64,000 nucleotides of DNA from Chromobacterium phragmitis. Lineage in GTDB: Bacteria > Pseudomonadota > Gammaproteobacteria > Burkholderiales > Chromobacteriaceae. Under the pieces are notes generated by a model. The model ran no database searches. It was not told the DNA's origin and saw nothing but the letters and a program-made list of their open reading frames with translations. The translations under genes and the position numbers were made by a program. Below are positions 56,428 to 64,000 of this stretch, piece by piece; the stretch's first letter is position 1; each line of letters opens with the position of its first letter. The stretch lies in the NCBI RefSeq assembly GCF_003325475.1, contig NZ_CP029495.1, forward strand, positions 2,418,001 to 2,482,000, read 5' to 3'.

Positions 56428-57234
56428 GTGAGCGGCGCTCCTCATCTCCATTCCCCCGCGGTGGTGAAATTGGGCGGAAGCCTGATCACTGTCGACGGCC
56501 CCGATGGGCCGGGGGTCAACCGCGATCTGCTGACGGCGCGCGCGCGCGAGTTGGCCGCATGCGGCCGTCCGCTGGCGCTGGTCCATGGCACCGGGGCTTA
56601 CGGCAAACCGCCGGCGAGACGCTATGGCTATCTGGATGGCAGGCTGCATCGCAGCCGCGCCGAAGTGGTGGCCGAAGTGGCGCGCGATCTTGCCAGGCTG
56701 GAATTGGAGGTGGTGGAGTGCCTGGAGGCGGGCGGCCTCAAGCCATTGCGCTTGCCCGCCATCCAGCTGTTCCGCGCCAGAGAGGGAAAGGCGTCGCCGC
56801 TGAGCCTGGCGCCGGTGGCGGAGCTGCTGGCGAGAGGCTTGACCCCGGTGATAGGCGGTAATTTCGTGTTCGATTGCGACGGCTTCGCCGTGTGTTCCAG
56901 CGACATCATCGCGGTGGAGCTGGCGCTGGCGCTGGAAGCGTCCAGCCTGGTGCTGGCCACCCGCGCGCGCGGCGTCCACCGCGAGCACGGCAGCAGCGAG
57001 GCGGTGCACGGACAGTTGTCGGACAGCGATGACGAGGCGCTGCGCAAGATCGATGCCGCCGGACAGGATGTCAGCGGCGGCATGCAAGCCAAGATATCCC
57101 ATGGCTTCCGCGCGGCGCGGCGCGGCATCGCCACCTATGTGGTGGACGGCCGGGTGGCCGGCAATCTGAGCGGCGCGCTGGCGGGAGCGCCGCTGCAGGG
57201 CACGCGGCTGCTGGCCGGCGGGGCGGGAGGCTAG
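56428..57234 (+). CDS. Amino-acid-kinase-fold phosphate kinase, related to isopentenyl phosphate kinase and MfnE
   Basis: A 268-residue protein (GTG start) of the amino acid kinase superfamily. It has VVKLGGSLI at residues 12-20, VHGTGAYGK at 52-60, the nucleotide-site SSDIIA region, and the DVSGGMQAK motif. The layout resembles isopentenyl phosphate kinases, but the His they need after FG (FGH, His60 in the Methanocaldococcus enzyme) is Lys60 here. In methanofuran synthesis an amino-acid-kinase-fold enzyme (MfnE) phosphorylates the furan methyl phosphate to a diphosphate. Next to an MfnB homologue, a furan-phosphate kinase is the more attractive guess. It starts 10 bases after the mfnB-like gene. 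Confidence 0.75.
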   Translation: MSGAPHLHSPAVVKLGGSLITVDGPDGPGVNRDLLTARARELAACGRPLALVHGTGAYGKPPARRYGYLDGRLHRSRAEVVAEVARDLARLELEVVECLEAGGLKPLRLPAIQLFRAREGKASPLSLAPVAELLARGLTPVIGGNFVFDCDGFAVCSSDIIAVELALALEASSLVLATRARGVHREHGSSEAVHGQLSDSDDEALRKIDAAGQDVSGGMQAKISHGFRAARRGIATYVVDGRVAGNLSGALAGAPLQGTRLLAGGAGG

Positions 57235-57238
57235 GCGC

Positions 57239-59227
57239 ATGTGCGGAATCGCGGGAGCGCAGCTGGGCCGCAAGGCGCACGACGGAGACCTGGCCGAGGT
57301 CCGCCGGATGATACTGCGCCAGACGCATCGCGGACCGGACAGCCTGGCGGCGCAGCGGGTCGGCCCCGCGCTGCTGGCCTCGTCCCGCTTGGCCATCGTC
57401 GGCGTCGCCAACGGCGGCCAGCCTTTCTGCAATGAAGACCGCTCCATCCACGCCGTGTTCAACGGCGAAATCTACAACCACCTCGAATTGCGCGAACAAT
57501 TGTCGCGCCGCGGCCATAGCTTGTCCGGCGGCAGCGACGGCGAAGTCATTGTCCACCTGTACGAGGAGTTCGGAGCGGATTGCTTCCAATGGCTGGACGG
57601 TCAGTTCGCCATCGCGATCTTCGATTCCCGCGACGGCTCGCTGCATCTGGCGCGCGACCGGATGGGCATTTGCCCGCTGCATTGGGCGCGGCTGGGCGAC
57701 GCATTGTATTTCAGTTCCGAGATCAAGGGCCTGCTGGCGGTGGCCGGCATGCCGCGCCGGGCGGAGCCACGAGCGATGCTGCAGCTTGGCTATTTCGGCG
57801 CCGTCTGCGCGCCGTTGACGCCCTTTGCCGGCATCCGCCAGTTGCCGGCCGCCCACTGGCTCAGCTTCCGCGACGGCAAGGAGGAGATTCGCCGATACTG
57901 GTCGCTGGATTTCCCCTTGGCCGGCGAGCATGCCCGGCTGAGCGAGGCGCAGGCGGCCGATGGCCTCGCGCATAGGCTGGAGCGGGCGGTGGCCAGCCAT
58001 GCGCAGGGCGAATTCGAGCCCACCTGCTTTCTCAGCGGCGGCATCGATTCAGCCTTGATCGCCGCGTTATTGCAGCGCGGCAGGCAAGATCGAGTCGCCG
58101 CCTTCTGCGCCGCCTCCGAACACGGCCGCATGGATGAAGGAGACGCCGCGGCGCGGACCGCGTCGGTTCTGGGGGTGGATTTGCGGCGGGTCAGGCTGGA
58201 CGAAGCGGACATCGCCGCTACGTTTCCGCGCTTGATCTGGCACGGCGAGACGCCGGTGATCTCCACCGAGGCGTCGGCGCTGATGCGGCTGGCCGGCGAG
58301 GCCGGCAAGCGCTCCAAGATCGTGTTGACCGGAGAGGGGGCGGATGAAGCCTTCGCCGGCTATCTGGCCTTCCGGCAATACCGGCGCTTCGGCGCGCTGA
58401 CCGGACGAGGCCTCGCGCCGCTGCGCGCGCTGCTGCGTCCCTGGCTTGGCGGGCATTACGGCTCCGATTGCCTGCTGCCGGGAGAGGACGGACTGGACGC
58501 GCTGCGCGCGCATTTCGGCTGCGTGCCGGCTCAGGCTTACGAGTGGGAGTTCTACCGCGAGGCGCTGACGCCGTTGTTCTCCGCCGATCTGCGCGCGATG
58601 GCCGCGGCGGGCGGCTGCTGGGACGGCTTCGAGTTCGACCGCGGCGCGGTGCGCGGCCGCCATTGGCTGGACCGCTCGCTGTACGTGTCCTATCAGGTGA
58701 TGCTGCCCAACTATCTGCTGGGCGCGCATGGGGACCGCATCTACGCCGCCAATTCGGTGGAGGGTCGCTACCCCTTCCTGGACCGGGAACTGGTCGAGTT
58801 CGCGGCGGCGCTGGACCCGGCGCTGAAACTGCGCGGGGGCCGGGAAAAACACATCCTGCGGGTAGCCGCCGGGCGCTGGCTGCCGGAAGAGGTCGCCTGG
58901 CGGCCCAAGACCCGGTTCGTGATGCCGTTCGGCACCCCTTTTGCCGGGCCTGGCGCGTCGCCGCTTTACGCCGAACTGCTGTCTCCGGGAAAACTGGCCG
59001 AGTATGGCTACTTCGATCCGGAGCGCGTGGGGCGGCTGTTTCAGGCCCTGGCGGCGCCGCCGCCGGGCGGGAGCAAGGCCAAGCGCTATCTGCGGCGTCT
59101 GGCCCTGGGCTTGGGCGCCACCTTCGTCGCCAGCGCACAGCTCTGGCACTACCTGTATCTGGCCGATGGCGGCGCGGCCGCCCCTGAAGAGGAGGCGCGG
59201 CAGTCCGCGCCGGTTTCCATCGCATGA
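57239..59227 (+). CDS. Asparagine-synthetase-like glutamine amidotransferase
   Basis: A 662-residue AsnB-family enzyme. The N-terminal class II glutaminase has Cys2 (MCGIAG), the HRGPD loop and the FNGEIYNHLELREQL stretch. The synthetase half has the ATP pyrophosphatase loop SGGIDS (about residue 265), GEGADEAFAGY and SVEGRYPFLD. Such enzymes make asparagine or, in secondary pathways, form amides from carboxylates using glutamine. Gene order (4 bases after the kinase; stop overlapping the next start) argues for a pathway-specific amidation rather than general asparagine synthesis. Confidence 0.85.
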   Translation: MCGIAGAQLGRKAHDGDLAEVRRMILRQTHRGPDSLAAQRVGPALLASSRLAIVGVANGGQPFCNEDRSIHAVFNGEIYNHLELREQLSRRGHSLSGGSDGEVIVHLYEEFGADCFQWLDGQFAIAIFDSRDGSLHLARDRMGICPLHWARLGDALYFSSEIKGLLAVAGMPRRAEPRAMLQLGYFGAVCAPLTPFAGIRQLPAAHWLSFRDGKEEIRRYWSLDFPLAGEHARLSEAQAADGLAHRLERAVASHAQGEFEPTCFLSGGIDSALIAALLQRGRQDRVAAFCAASEHGRMDEGDAAARTASVLGVDLRRVRLDEADIAATFPRLIWHGETPVISTEASALMRLAGEAGKRSKIVLTGEGADEAFAGYLAFRQYRRFGALTGRGLAPLRALLRPWLGGHYGSDCLLPGEDGLDALRAHFGCVPAQAYEWEFYREALTPLFSADLRAMAAAGGCWDGFEFDRGAVRGRHWLDRSLYVSYQVMLPNYLLGAHGDRIYAANSVEGRYPFLDRELVEFAAALDPALKLRGGREKHILRVAAGRWLPEEVAWRPKTRFVMPFGTPFAGPGASPLYAELLSPGKLAEYGYFDPERVGRLFQALAAPPPGGSKAKRYLRRLALGLGATFVASAQLWHYLYLADGGAAAPEEEARQSAPVSIA

Positions 59228-60411
59228 GCAAGGAGTCGCTGATGAGCGCAACGGCGCAGGGGGCGCGACGCATGCCGCCCGGATTGGACAGGCTGCGGGG
59301 CCGGATTGACGCGGTCATGGCGGAGGCGATAGAGGCGCTGCGCACGCAGGGCCCGGAACATGAGCATCCCTTGATCGGGCGGGTGTACGGCTGGCTGCGG
59401 CATTACCTGGATTGCGACGGCAAACGCATGCACGGCATCGCGGTGGCGTTGTCCCATCTCGCCTGCGGCGGCGACGAGGACGCCATCCTGCCGGTGGCCG
59501 CCGCGATGCAGCTGTACCACCACCACACCTTGGTACATGACGACATCTATGACGAGGACGCCGCGCGGCGAGGCTGGCCGACGACGCACCAGGCCTTCGC
59601 CGGCTGGTTCGCCGACCGAGGGGGACGGCAAGAGGGGGACGGGCGGGTGTTTTTCGGCGGCGCGATGCGGCGCGGCGCGATCGCGGCCTTCGCCTACGGC
59701 AAGATCTGCCGCGCGCTGGCCGGCCGCCTGCTGCTGGAGAGCGGTTTCGAGCCTGCGGCGGCGCTGGATGTCGCCCGCGCGCTGGAGCGGCATGAGTTCT
59801 TCGACAACGCGGCCCAGTTGAAGGACGTGTTTCATGAGGGCGATGAGATGCCGTCGCCGCAAGCCTGCCTGGACAATGCCTGGCTGAAGACTGGCCGGCT
59901 GTTCGAATTGTGCGCCTACGCCGGCGCCCGGCTGGCCGGCGCCGACAGACGCGGGACCGAGGCGCTGGAGCGCTGGGCCGGGCAGTCGGCGCTGGCTTAC
60001 CAGCTGCAGGACGATCTGGAAGATCTGAACGCAGCCAGCGAGAAGGGGCAGGGGCGGGGCGTCGCCACCGACCTGCTGCATTGCAAGCCCACTTATCTGT
60101 ATGCGAGGGCCAAGGCGTTGGCCGAAGGCCGCGACCGCGAATCGCTGCTGGCCTGGCAGGCGGGACGGACCTCGGGGCTGGACCGCGGGGACATCATCGC
60201 CATTCTGGCCCGCAGCGGCGCGCTGGACGACTGTCGGAGCGAGGTTGGCCGATGCGTGGAGCGGGCGGGGGCGGCGCTGGACGAGGCCGGACCGTCGCTG
60301 CGCCCCGACTGGCTGCCGCCGCTGCGGGATTTCTCCGACTACTTCGTGTCGCCGGCCTACTGGCATCGGCCGCTGGCGGCCTCGCGTCCTGTGGCGGCGC
60401 TGCTGGCTTGA
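59224..60411 (+). CDS. Trans-isoprenyl diphosphate synthase (cluster copy 1)
   Basis: A 395-residue member of the FPP/GGPP synthase family, longer than the usual ~300. The first aspartate-rich motif DDIYD is at 106-110 and the second, DDLED, at 263-267. The GKR segment (66-68) that holds the IPP-binding basic residues is present. It should condense IPP with an allylic diphosphate. His occupies position -5 before the first motif, so chain length cannot be predicted safely. The start overlaps the amidotransferase stop (ATGA). Confidence 0.85.
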   Translation: MSKESLMSATAQGARRMPPGLDRLRGRIDAVMAEAIEALRTQGPEHEHPLIGRVYGWLRHYLDCDGKRMHGIAVALSHLACGGDEDAILPVAAAMQLYHHHTLVHDDIYDEDAARRGWPTTHQAFAGWFADRGGRQEGDGRVFFGGAMRRGAIAAFAYGKICRALAGRLLLESGFEPAAALDVARALERHEFFDNAAQLKDVFHEGDEMPSPQACLDNAWLKTGRLFELCAYAGARLAGADRRGTEALERWAGQSALAYQLQDDLEDLNAASEKGQGRGVATDLLHCKPTYLYARAKALAEGRDRESLLAWQAGRTSGLDRGDIIAILARSGALDDCRSEVGRCVERAGAALDEAGPSLRPDWLPPLRDFSDYFVSPAYWHRPLAASRPVAALLA

Positions 60412-60422
60412 GGAGGATGAGC

Positions 60423-61187
60423 ATGCGCCATGCGCCCTTGATCTTCGACCTGCACGGCGTGCTGCTGGGGCGGCGCGAGCCCGCCGGCCATCTGGCCGCC
60501 GGCGAGGTGTTGCGGCTGCTGAGGGCGGCCGGACATCCGGTTCGCTTCCTCACCAACTCCAGCAGCGTCGGACGGCCGCAAGTGGTGAAGCTGCTGGCTG
60601 ACGCCGGCATCGCGGCGGAGGCGGAGGAAATCTACACCGCCGCGATGACGGTCGCGCATTACCTGAGGCGTTGCGGCCGGCGCAGGCGCTTGTTCGTCGT
60701 CGGTTCCGATGCGCTGCGGGCGGAGCTGGACGCGGGCTGCGGCGAGTGGCTGGAGTGGGCCAGGCCCGAAGAAGCCGACACCGTGGTGGCCAGCCGCGAT
60801 CCTGGCCTCGACCAGGATACGCTGGAGCGGCTGGCGCGGTCGCGGCTGCCGCAATTGATCGCCACCTGCCGCGACCGGAGCTTTCCTGACGGCGACGCGC
60901 ATCAGGCCGGACCTGGCGTGACCGTCGCCCGGGTCGAACAGGCGCTGGAGACGCGGGCGCTGGTGCTGGGCAAGCCGAACCCCTATGTGCTGTCGTCCTT
61001 GATGAGCTTGCCGGGCCACGCGTCCGACTGCGTGGTGATCGGCGACTCTTTGCAGCAGGACGTCGCGCTGGCGAGAAATGCCGGCGCGCGAGCGGTGCTG
61101 GTGGGCGACGGCGGCGGCGAAGATGGCCCGTCGCCCGACTACCGCGTCGACGCTCTCGATCAACTGCTTCACTTACTGTGCAGGTGA
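60423..61187 (+). CDS. HAD-superfamily phosphatase, NagD-like (class IIA)
   Basis: A 254-residue HAD hydrolase. Motif I is FDLHGV with nucleophile Asp9. The usual second Asp (DxD) is His11, so the general acid/base position is altered. Motif II is LTNSSS, motif III GKPNPYV, and motif IV GDSLQQD (about 208-214), with the subclass IIA cap between II and III. It may remove phosphate from a furan or prenyl intermediate. The chosen ATG at 60423 has AGGAGG six bases upstream; the ATG at 60417 abuts that site and is unlikely. Confidence 0.8.
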   Translation: MRHAPLIFDLHGVLLGRREPAGHLAAGEVLRLLRAAGHPVRFLTNSSSVGRPQVVKLLADAGIAAEAEEIYTAAMTVAHYLRRCGRRRRLFVVGSDALRAELDAGCGEWLEWARPEEADTVVASRDPGLDQDTLERLARSRLPQLIATCRDRSFPDGDAHQAGPGVTVARVEQALETRALVLGKPNPYVLSSLMSLPGHASDCVVIGDSLQQDVALARNAGARAVLVGDGGGEDGPSPDYRVDALDQLLHLLCR

Positions 61188-61191
61188 CCGC

Positions 61192-62076
61192 ATGAATATC
61201 CGCGCCTTGAGCCTAGGCACCGCCGGCTACTTTTTCACCAACCGCTTCCATATCGCGCTGATGCCGGTGTTCCTCACCTATTTCTGGAACCAGGCGCTGC
61301 GTTTGCCGCTGGGCTTCGATTACTACCTGATGATCGTGCTGACCACGGCCGGCGGCTACATCTACAACATCTACACCGACGCCGAGGAAGACGGCGTCAA
61401 TTACAGCAGCCGCTACCGTCTGTTCGGCCATAACCGCCATACCAAGGCGGTGGTCGCCGCCTGCTTCTTCGGCGGTTTCCTGCTGTCGCTGCATGCGGGC
61501 TGGGTCTTCGTGCTGTACGGCGGCGCCGTGCATTTCCTGGGCTCGCTGTACAGCCGGCCGTTGCCGTTCAACTGGCGCGGCCGGCCGCTGCGGATCAAGG
61601 AAGTGCCATTCCTGAAGAACCTGTACGCGGGCCTGTTCTGGTCGGCGGCGCTGGTGCTGACGCCTCACCTCTATGTCGGCGCGCGGCCCGGCGAGGCCGC
61701 GTTGCAGGCCATCGCCATCAGCTTCGCGCTCAATTATTTCGTCGAGCTGATGTGGGACATCCGCGACATGCCGGGCGACGCCAAGGCCGGTTTCCGCACC
61801 GTGCCGCTCCTGGTCGGCGAGCGGGCTGCTTACTGGCTGCTGAGGCTGGTGCACCTGCTGACTTGCGCGCTGATGTATTACGGCGCGGCCTCCGGCGCCT
61901 TGACGCCTGGCTGCATGCTGTTCGCGGCGGTGCATCTGCCGGTGGGCTTGTTGTTTCTGGAATGGTACCGGCGCCAGCCGGAAAAGGACTGGGCCTCTCA
62001 TCTGTACATCATGTACGGCGGCGGCCTGCTGGCGGCGGGCATGGTGTGGACGCGGTTACTGACTACGGGGAACTGA
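61192..62076 (+). CDS. UbiA-family membrane prenyltransferase
   Basis: A 294-residue protein with about eight transmembrane helices. The first diphosphate-binding motif is NIYTDAEED (59-67, NxxxDxxxD). The second loop is DIRDMPGDAKAG, with DxxxD at 189-193 region and a following FRTVPLLVG. UbiA enzymes transfer a prenyl group to an aromatic or other nucleophilic acceptor, and some act as terpene cyclases. The start at 61192, 4 bases after the HAD stop, gives the proper N-terminus. Here it is the natural candidate for joining the prenyl chain to the second building block. Confidence 0.88.
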   Translation: MNIRALSLGTAGYFFTNRFHIALMPVFLTYFWNQALRLPLGFDYYLMIVLTTAGGYIYNIYTDAEEDGVNYSSRYRLFGHNRHTKAVVAACFFGGFLLSLHAGWVFVLYGGAVHFLGSLYSRPLPFNWRGRPLRIKEVPFLKNLYAGLFWSAALVLTPHLYVGARPGEAALQAIAISFALNYFVELMWDIRDMPGDAKAGFRTVPLLVGERAAYWLLRLVHLLTCALMYYGAASGALTPGCMLFAAVHLPVGLLFLEWYRRQPEKDWASHLYIMYGGGLLAAGMVWTRLLTTGN

Positions 62077-62077
62077 T

Positions 62078-63010
62078 GTGACAAGCACGCGATTCAAGGC
62101 CGCCCAGCAATGCGCGACGGCCGCCCTCCTGCGCTACCTGCCCGAGCGCGAGGATATGGACTGGCTGGCCGATGTGGTGGACCGGCCACGCTTCGGCTGG
62201 GACTGGCCGGCGTTGGAGCAAGGCTTCTTCCAGCCGCTGCGCGATTGGGCGGACCTGCACGACGCCAGGCTGAAGCCGGCGCTGGCCGGCTTGCTGATCG
62301 ACGCGCTGGGCGGCGACAAAAGCGAGCATCCTGCCTTGCTGGCCGCGCTGGAGTTCACCCACCTGGCATCCTTCATGCTGGATGATCTGGCCAATGGCCG
62401 CGATCTGGACGCCAGCGCCAGCGACAAGGTCTCGGTGCCGCTGCCGGTGTGGGTCACCATCGCCTACAACGCCCGCCAGCTGGCGCCGGTGCTGGTGTTG
62501 CGCCGGGCGGAGAACCTGGAGCCGGCTAGGCGGCTCAGGCTGGCGCGGCGTTATCTGTTCCAGCAAAGCCTGGGCACCGCGATGGACTTGTGGGGGGCGG
62601 AGCGCGGGCTCGAGCATGGCTCGCTGACCGACTTCATCGTTCATCTGAGCCATTACGCCGGCGCCCCAGGTTTGGGCCTGGCGGCCGCGACCGCCGCCGA
62701 GGCCGCGAAGCTCGACGGCGAGGCTGTCGAGGCGCTGCGCAAGGCCGGCATGGAGCTGGGTGTGTCGCTGCGCCTGCGCGCGATGGCAGACGGAGAGCCG
62801 CGCGCTTTGCGGCTGGATGGCCGCCAAGTGGCGGAGGCGGAAATCCGCTGGCGGCAGGAGTATGACCGCGGGGCGCTGCTGGCCAGCGCGGATCGGCTGC
62901 AGGCCTCCGCGCAGGATGCCGCCGAGCGGCTGGACCCGGCCATCGGCAGGGCGATGAACGATTTTCTGGCGGCGCTGGGCGCGCCGTCCGCAGCGGAGGC
63001 ACAACGATGA
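62078..63010 (+). CDS. Degenerate isoprenyl diphosphate synthase-like protein (cluster copy 2)
   Basis: A 310-residue, all-helical protein (GTG start) with prenyl-synthase-like architecture. The first aspartate-rich region reads DDLANGRD (Asp102, Asp103, Asp109). No second DDxxD motif can be found in the C-terminal half, and the GKxxRP segment is missing. It may be a non-catalytic partner like the small subunits of heterodimeric prenyl synthases, or an enzyme of changed chemistry. Its stop overlaps the start of the next prenyl synthase (ATGA), favouring a 1:1 partnership. Confidence 0.65.
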   Translation: MTSTRFKAAQQCATAALLRYLPEREDMDWLADVVDRPRFGWDWPALEQGFFQPLRDWADLHDARLKPALAGLLIDALGGDKSEHPALLAALEFTHLASFMLDDLANGRDLDASASDKVSVPLPVWVTIAYNARQLAPVLVLRRAENLEPARRLRLARRYLFQQSLGTAMDLWGAERGLEHGSLTDFIVHLSHYAGAPGLGLAAATAAEAAKLDGEAVEALRKAGMELGVSLRLRAMADGEPRALRLDGRQVAEAEIRWRQEYDRGALLASADRLQASAQDAAERLDPAIGRAMNDFLAALGAPSAAEAQR

Positions 63011-64000
63011 GCGGCAGCGCGCAATACAGCGACGACTTTCTGGCCGACATGGCCCCGGCGCTGGCCGACCAGTACCGGCAATGGTATCCCTGGTGCCGCG
63101 AGACGGTGTTGGCCACGATAGACCGGCTGGCGAACCCGTCTTATCTTGAGGCGGCGCTGGGCGCGCGGCTGTCGGATGCCATGCTGGCGGCAGCGCGCGA
63201 CGCCTGGCTCGAACCTTACCGTTCCTACCATACGCGGATGGGCAAGATGCTGCGTCCCTTTCTGGTATGCAGCGTGATGCAGGCTTTCGAGCGCGATCCG
63301 CGCCGGTCGCCGACCGTGGTGGCCATCGCCGAGATCATCCACGCGGCGTCTCTGGTGCTGGACGACGTCGCCGATGATTCCCCGCTGCGCCGAGGCGGGC
63401 CGACCGCGCATCGCCAGGTGGGCGTCCGGGTCGCCGGCGCCGGCGGCTCCGCCTGGCTGAACGCCTGCTTCCAGCTATTGGCCGAGAGCGATTGCGGATT
63501 GGAGCCGGAACAGGCTCTGCGCCTGGCCGACGAGATCGCCTGGGAGCACTGGGTGACCGGGGTGGGCACCACGATAGACACCACCTGGCCATGGATGGGC
63601 AGGCTGGACGGCACGCCGGCGCAGTACCTGCAATCGGTTGTGCACCGCTCCACCTCCTATACCTACCGCCTGCCGCTGAAGATAGGCGCGATCGCGGCAG
63701 GCGCGACGGCTGAACAAACCGCGCGTTTCGCGGCGCTGGGCGAAGAGTTGGGCATCGCCTTCCAGATCATCGACGACATACTCAACGTCCAGCCCGGCGA
63801 CGACAAATGGGGCAAGGCGCTGGCCGAGGACATTACCCAGGGCAAGATCAACCTGCAGGTGTTGTTGGCGCTGGAGCGCCTGGACGCCGGTCCGCGCGCC
63901 AGGCTGATCGAGATCTTGCAAAGCCGGACCGACGACGCCGGCGCGCTGGCCGAGGCGGTGGCGCTGCTGGAGGACAGCGGCGCTTTCGACGCCGCGCGCG
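63007..64000 (+). CDS. Isoprenyl diphosphate synthase (cluster copy 3, cut by the window end)
   Basis: 331 codons are visible; the 3' end lies outside the window. GKMLRP (79-84) and the first motif DDVAD (119-123) are intact. The second motif is DDILN (about 256-260), followed by the Lys-containing GKALAEDITQGK loop. Small residues (Ala, Ser) at positions -5 and -4 before the first motif usually permit products of C20 or longer; this is inference. The start overlaps the stop of the degenerate copy. Confidence 0.85.
   Translation, partial: MSGSAQYSDDFLADMAPALADQYRQWYPWCRETVLATIDRLANPSYLEAALGARLSDAMLAAARDAWLEPYRSYHTRMGKMLRPFLVCSVMQAFERDPRRSPTVVAIAEIIHAASLVLDDVADDSPLRRGGPTAHRQVGVRVAGAGGSAWLNACFQLLAESDCGLEPEQALRLADEIAWEHWVTGVGTTIDTTWPWMGRLDGTPAQYLQSVVHRSTSYTYRLPLKIGAIAAGATAEQTARFAALGEELGIAFQIIDDILNVQPGDDKWGKALAEDITQGKINLQVLLALERLDAGPRARLIEILQSRTDDAGALAEAVALLEDSGAFDAAR

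Noticed and set aside
56428..57234. Naming the kinase an isopentenyl phosphate kinase outright
   Set aside because: The diagnostic substrate-binding His is Lys, and the MfnB neighbour suggests another phosphorylated substrate, so only the superfamily is asserted.

Overview
The window looks like chromosomal DNA from a GC-rich betaproteobacterium, most probably Chromobacterium or a close relative. This rests on gene content and protein resemblance, not on a database search. Left of 20.3 kb it is housekeeping DNA. It holds the last codons of groEL, a dTDP-L-rhamnose operon (rfbBDAC, minus strand), a NIF3-family gene, the cytochrome bc1 operon petABC, sspAB, amtB/glnK behind a recognisable sigma-54/NtrC control region, ubiK, comM, a SPOR-domain protein, dsbA, an initiator tRNA and the cytochrome bo3 operon cyoABCDE.

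From about 20.5 to 54.9 kb lies one complete type VI secretion system (T6SS). A minus-strand unit runs tssJ-tssK-tssL-tssE-vgrG1 plus two unrecognised cargo-type genes. Opposite it are tagX-tssM-tagF-tssB-tssC-hcp, an OmpA-like lipoprotein, and vgrG2 with a Tle1-type lipase module. That module consists of a DUF4123 adaptor, duplicated DUF3304 lipoproteins, a broken lipase copy and an intact DUF2235 lipase. Then come tssF, a small membrane protein, tssG, an unknown gene, tssH (clpV), an unknown membrane-anchored gene, a PAAR protein and tssA. All 13 core subunits are present. No Fha, PpkA or PppA gene is in the window, although TagF is. The two vgrG genes form about 2.3-kb near-identical inverted repeats around the central T6SS segment.

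From 54.9 to 55.7 kb is a non-coding gap with a strongly AT-rich core. It precedes a compact plus-strand gene cluster that runs off the right edge (55.7-64.0 kb). In order, the cluster encodes a homologue of the methanofuran-pathway furan synthase MfnB, an isopentenyl-phosphate-kinase-like kinase lacking the usual catalytic His, a glutamine-dependent asparagine-synthetase-like enzyme, a trans-prenyl diphosphate synthase, a HAD phosphatase, a UbiA-family prenyltransferase, a degenerate prenyl synthase, and a third, intact-looking prenyl synthase. Genes overlap or abut throughout. I infer a biosynthetic pathway that joins an MfnB-made furan unit to isoprenoid chemistry. I know of no described system with this composition, and it is the best candidate here for something new.
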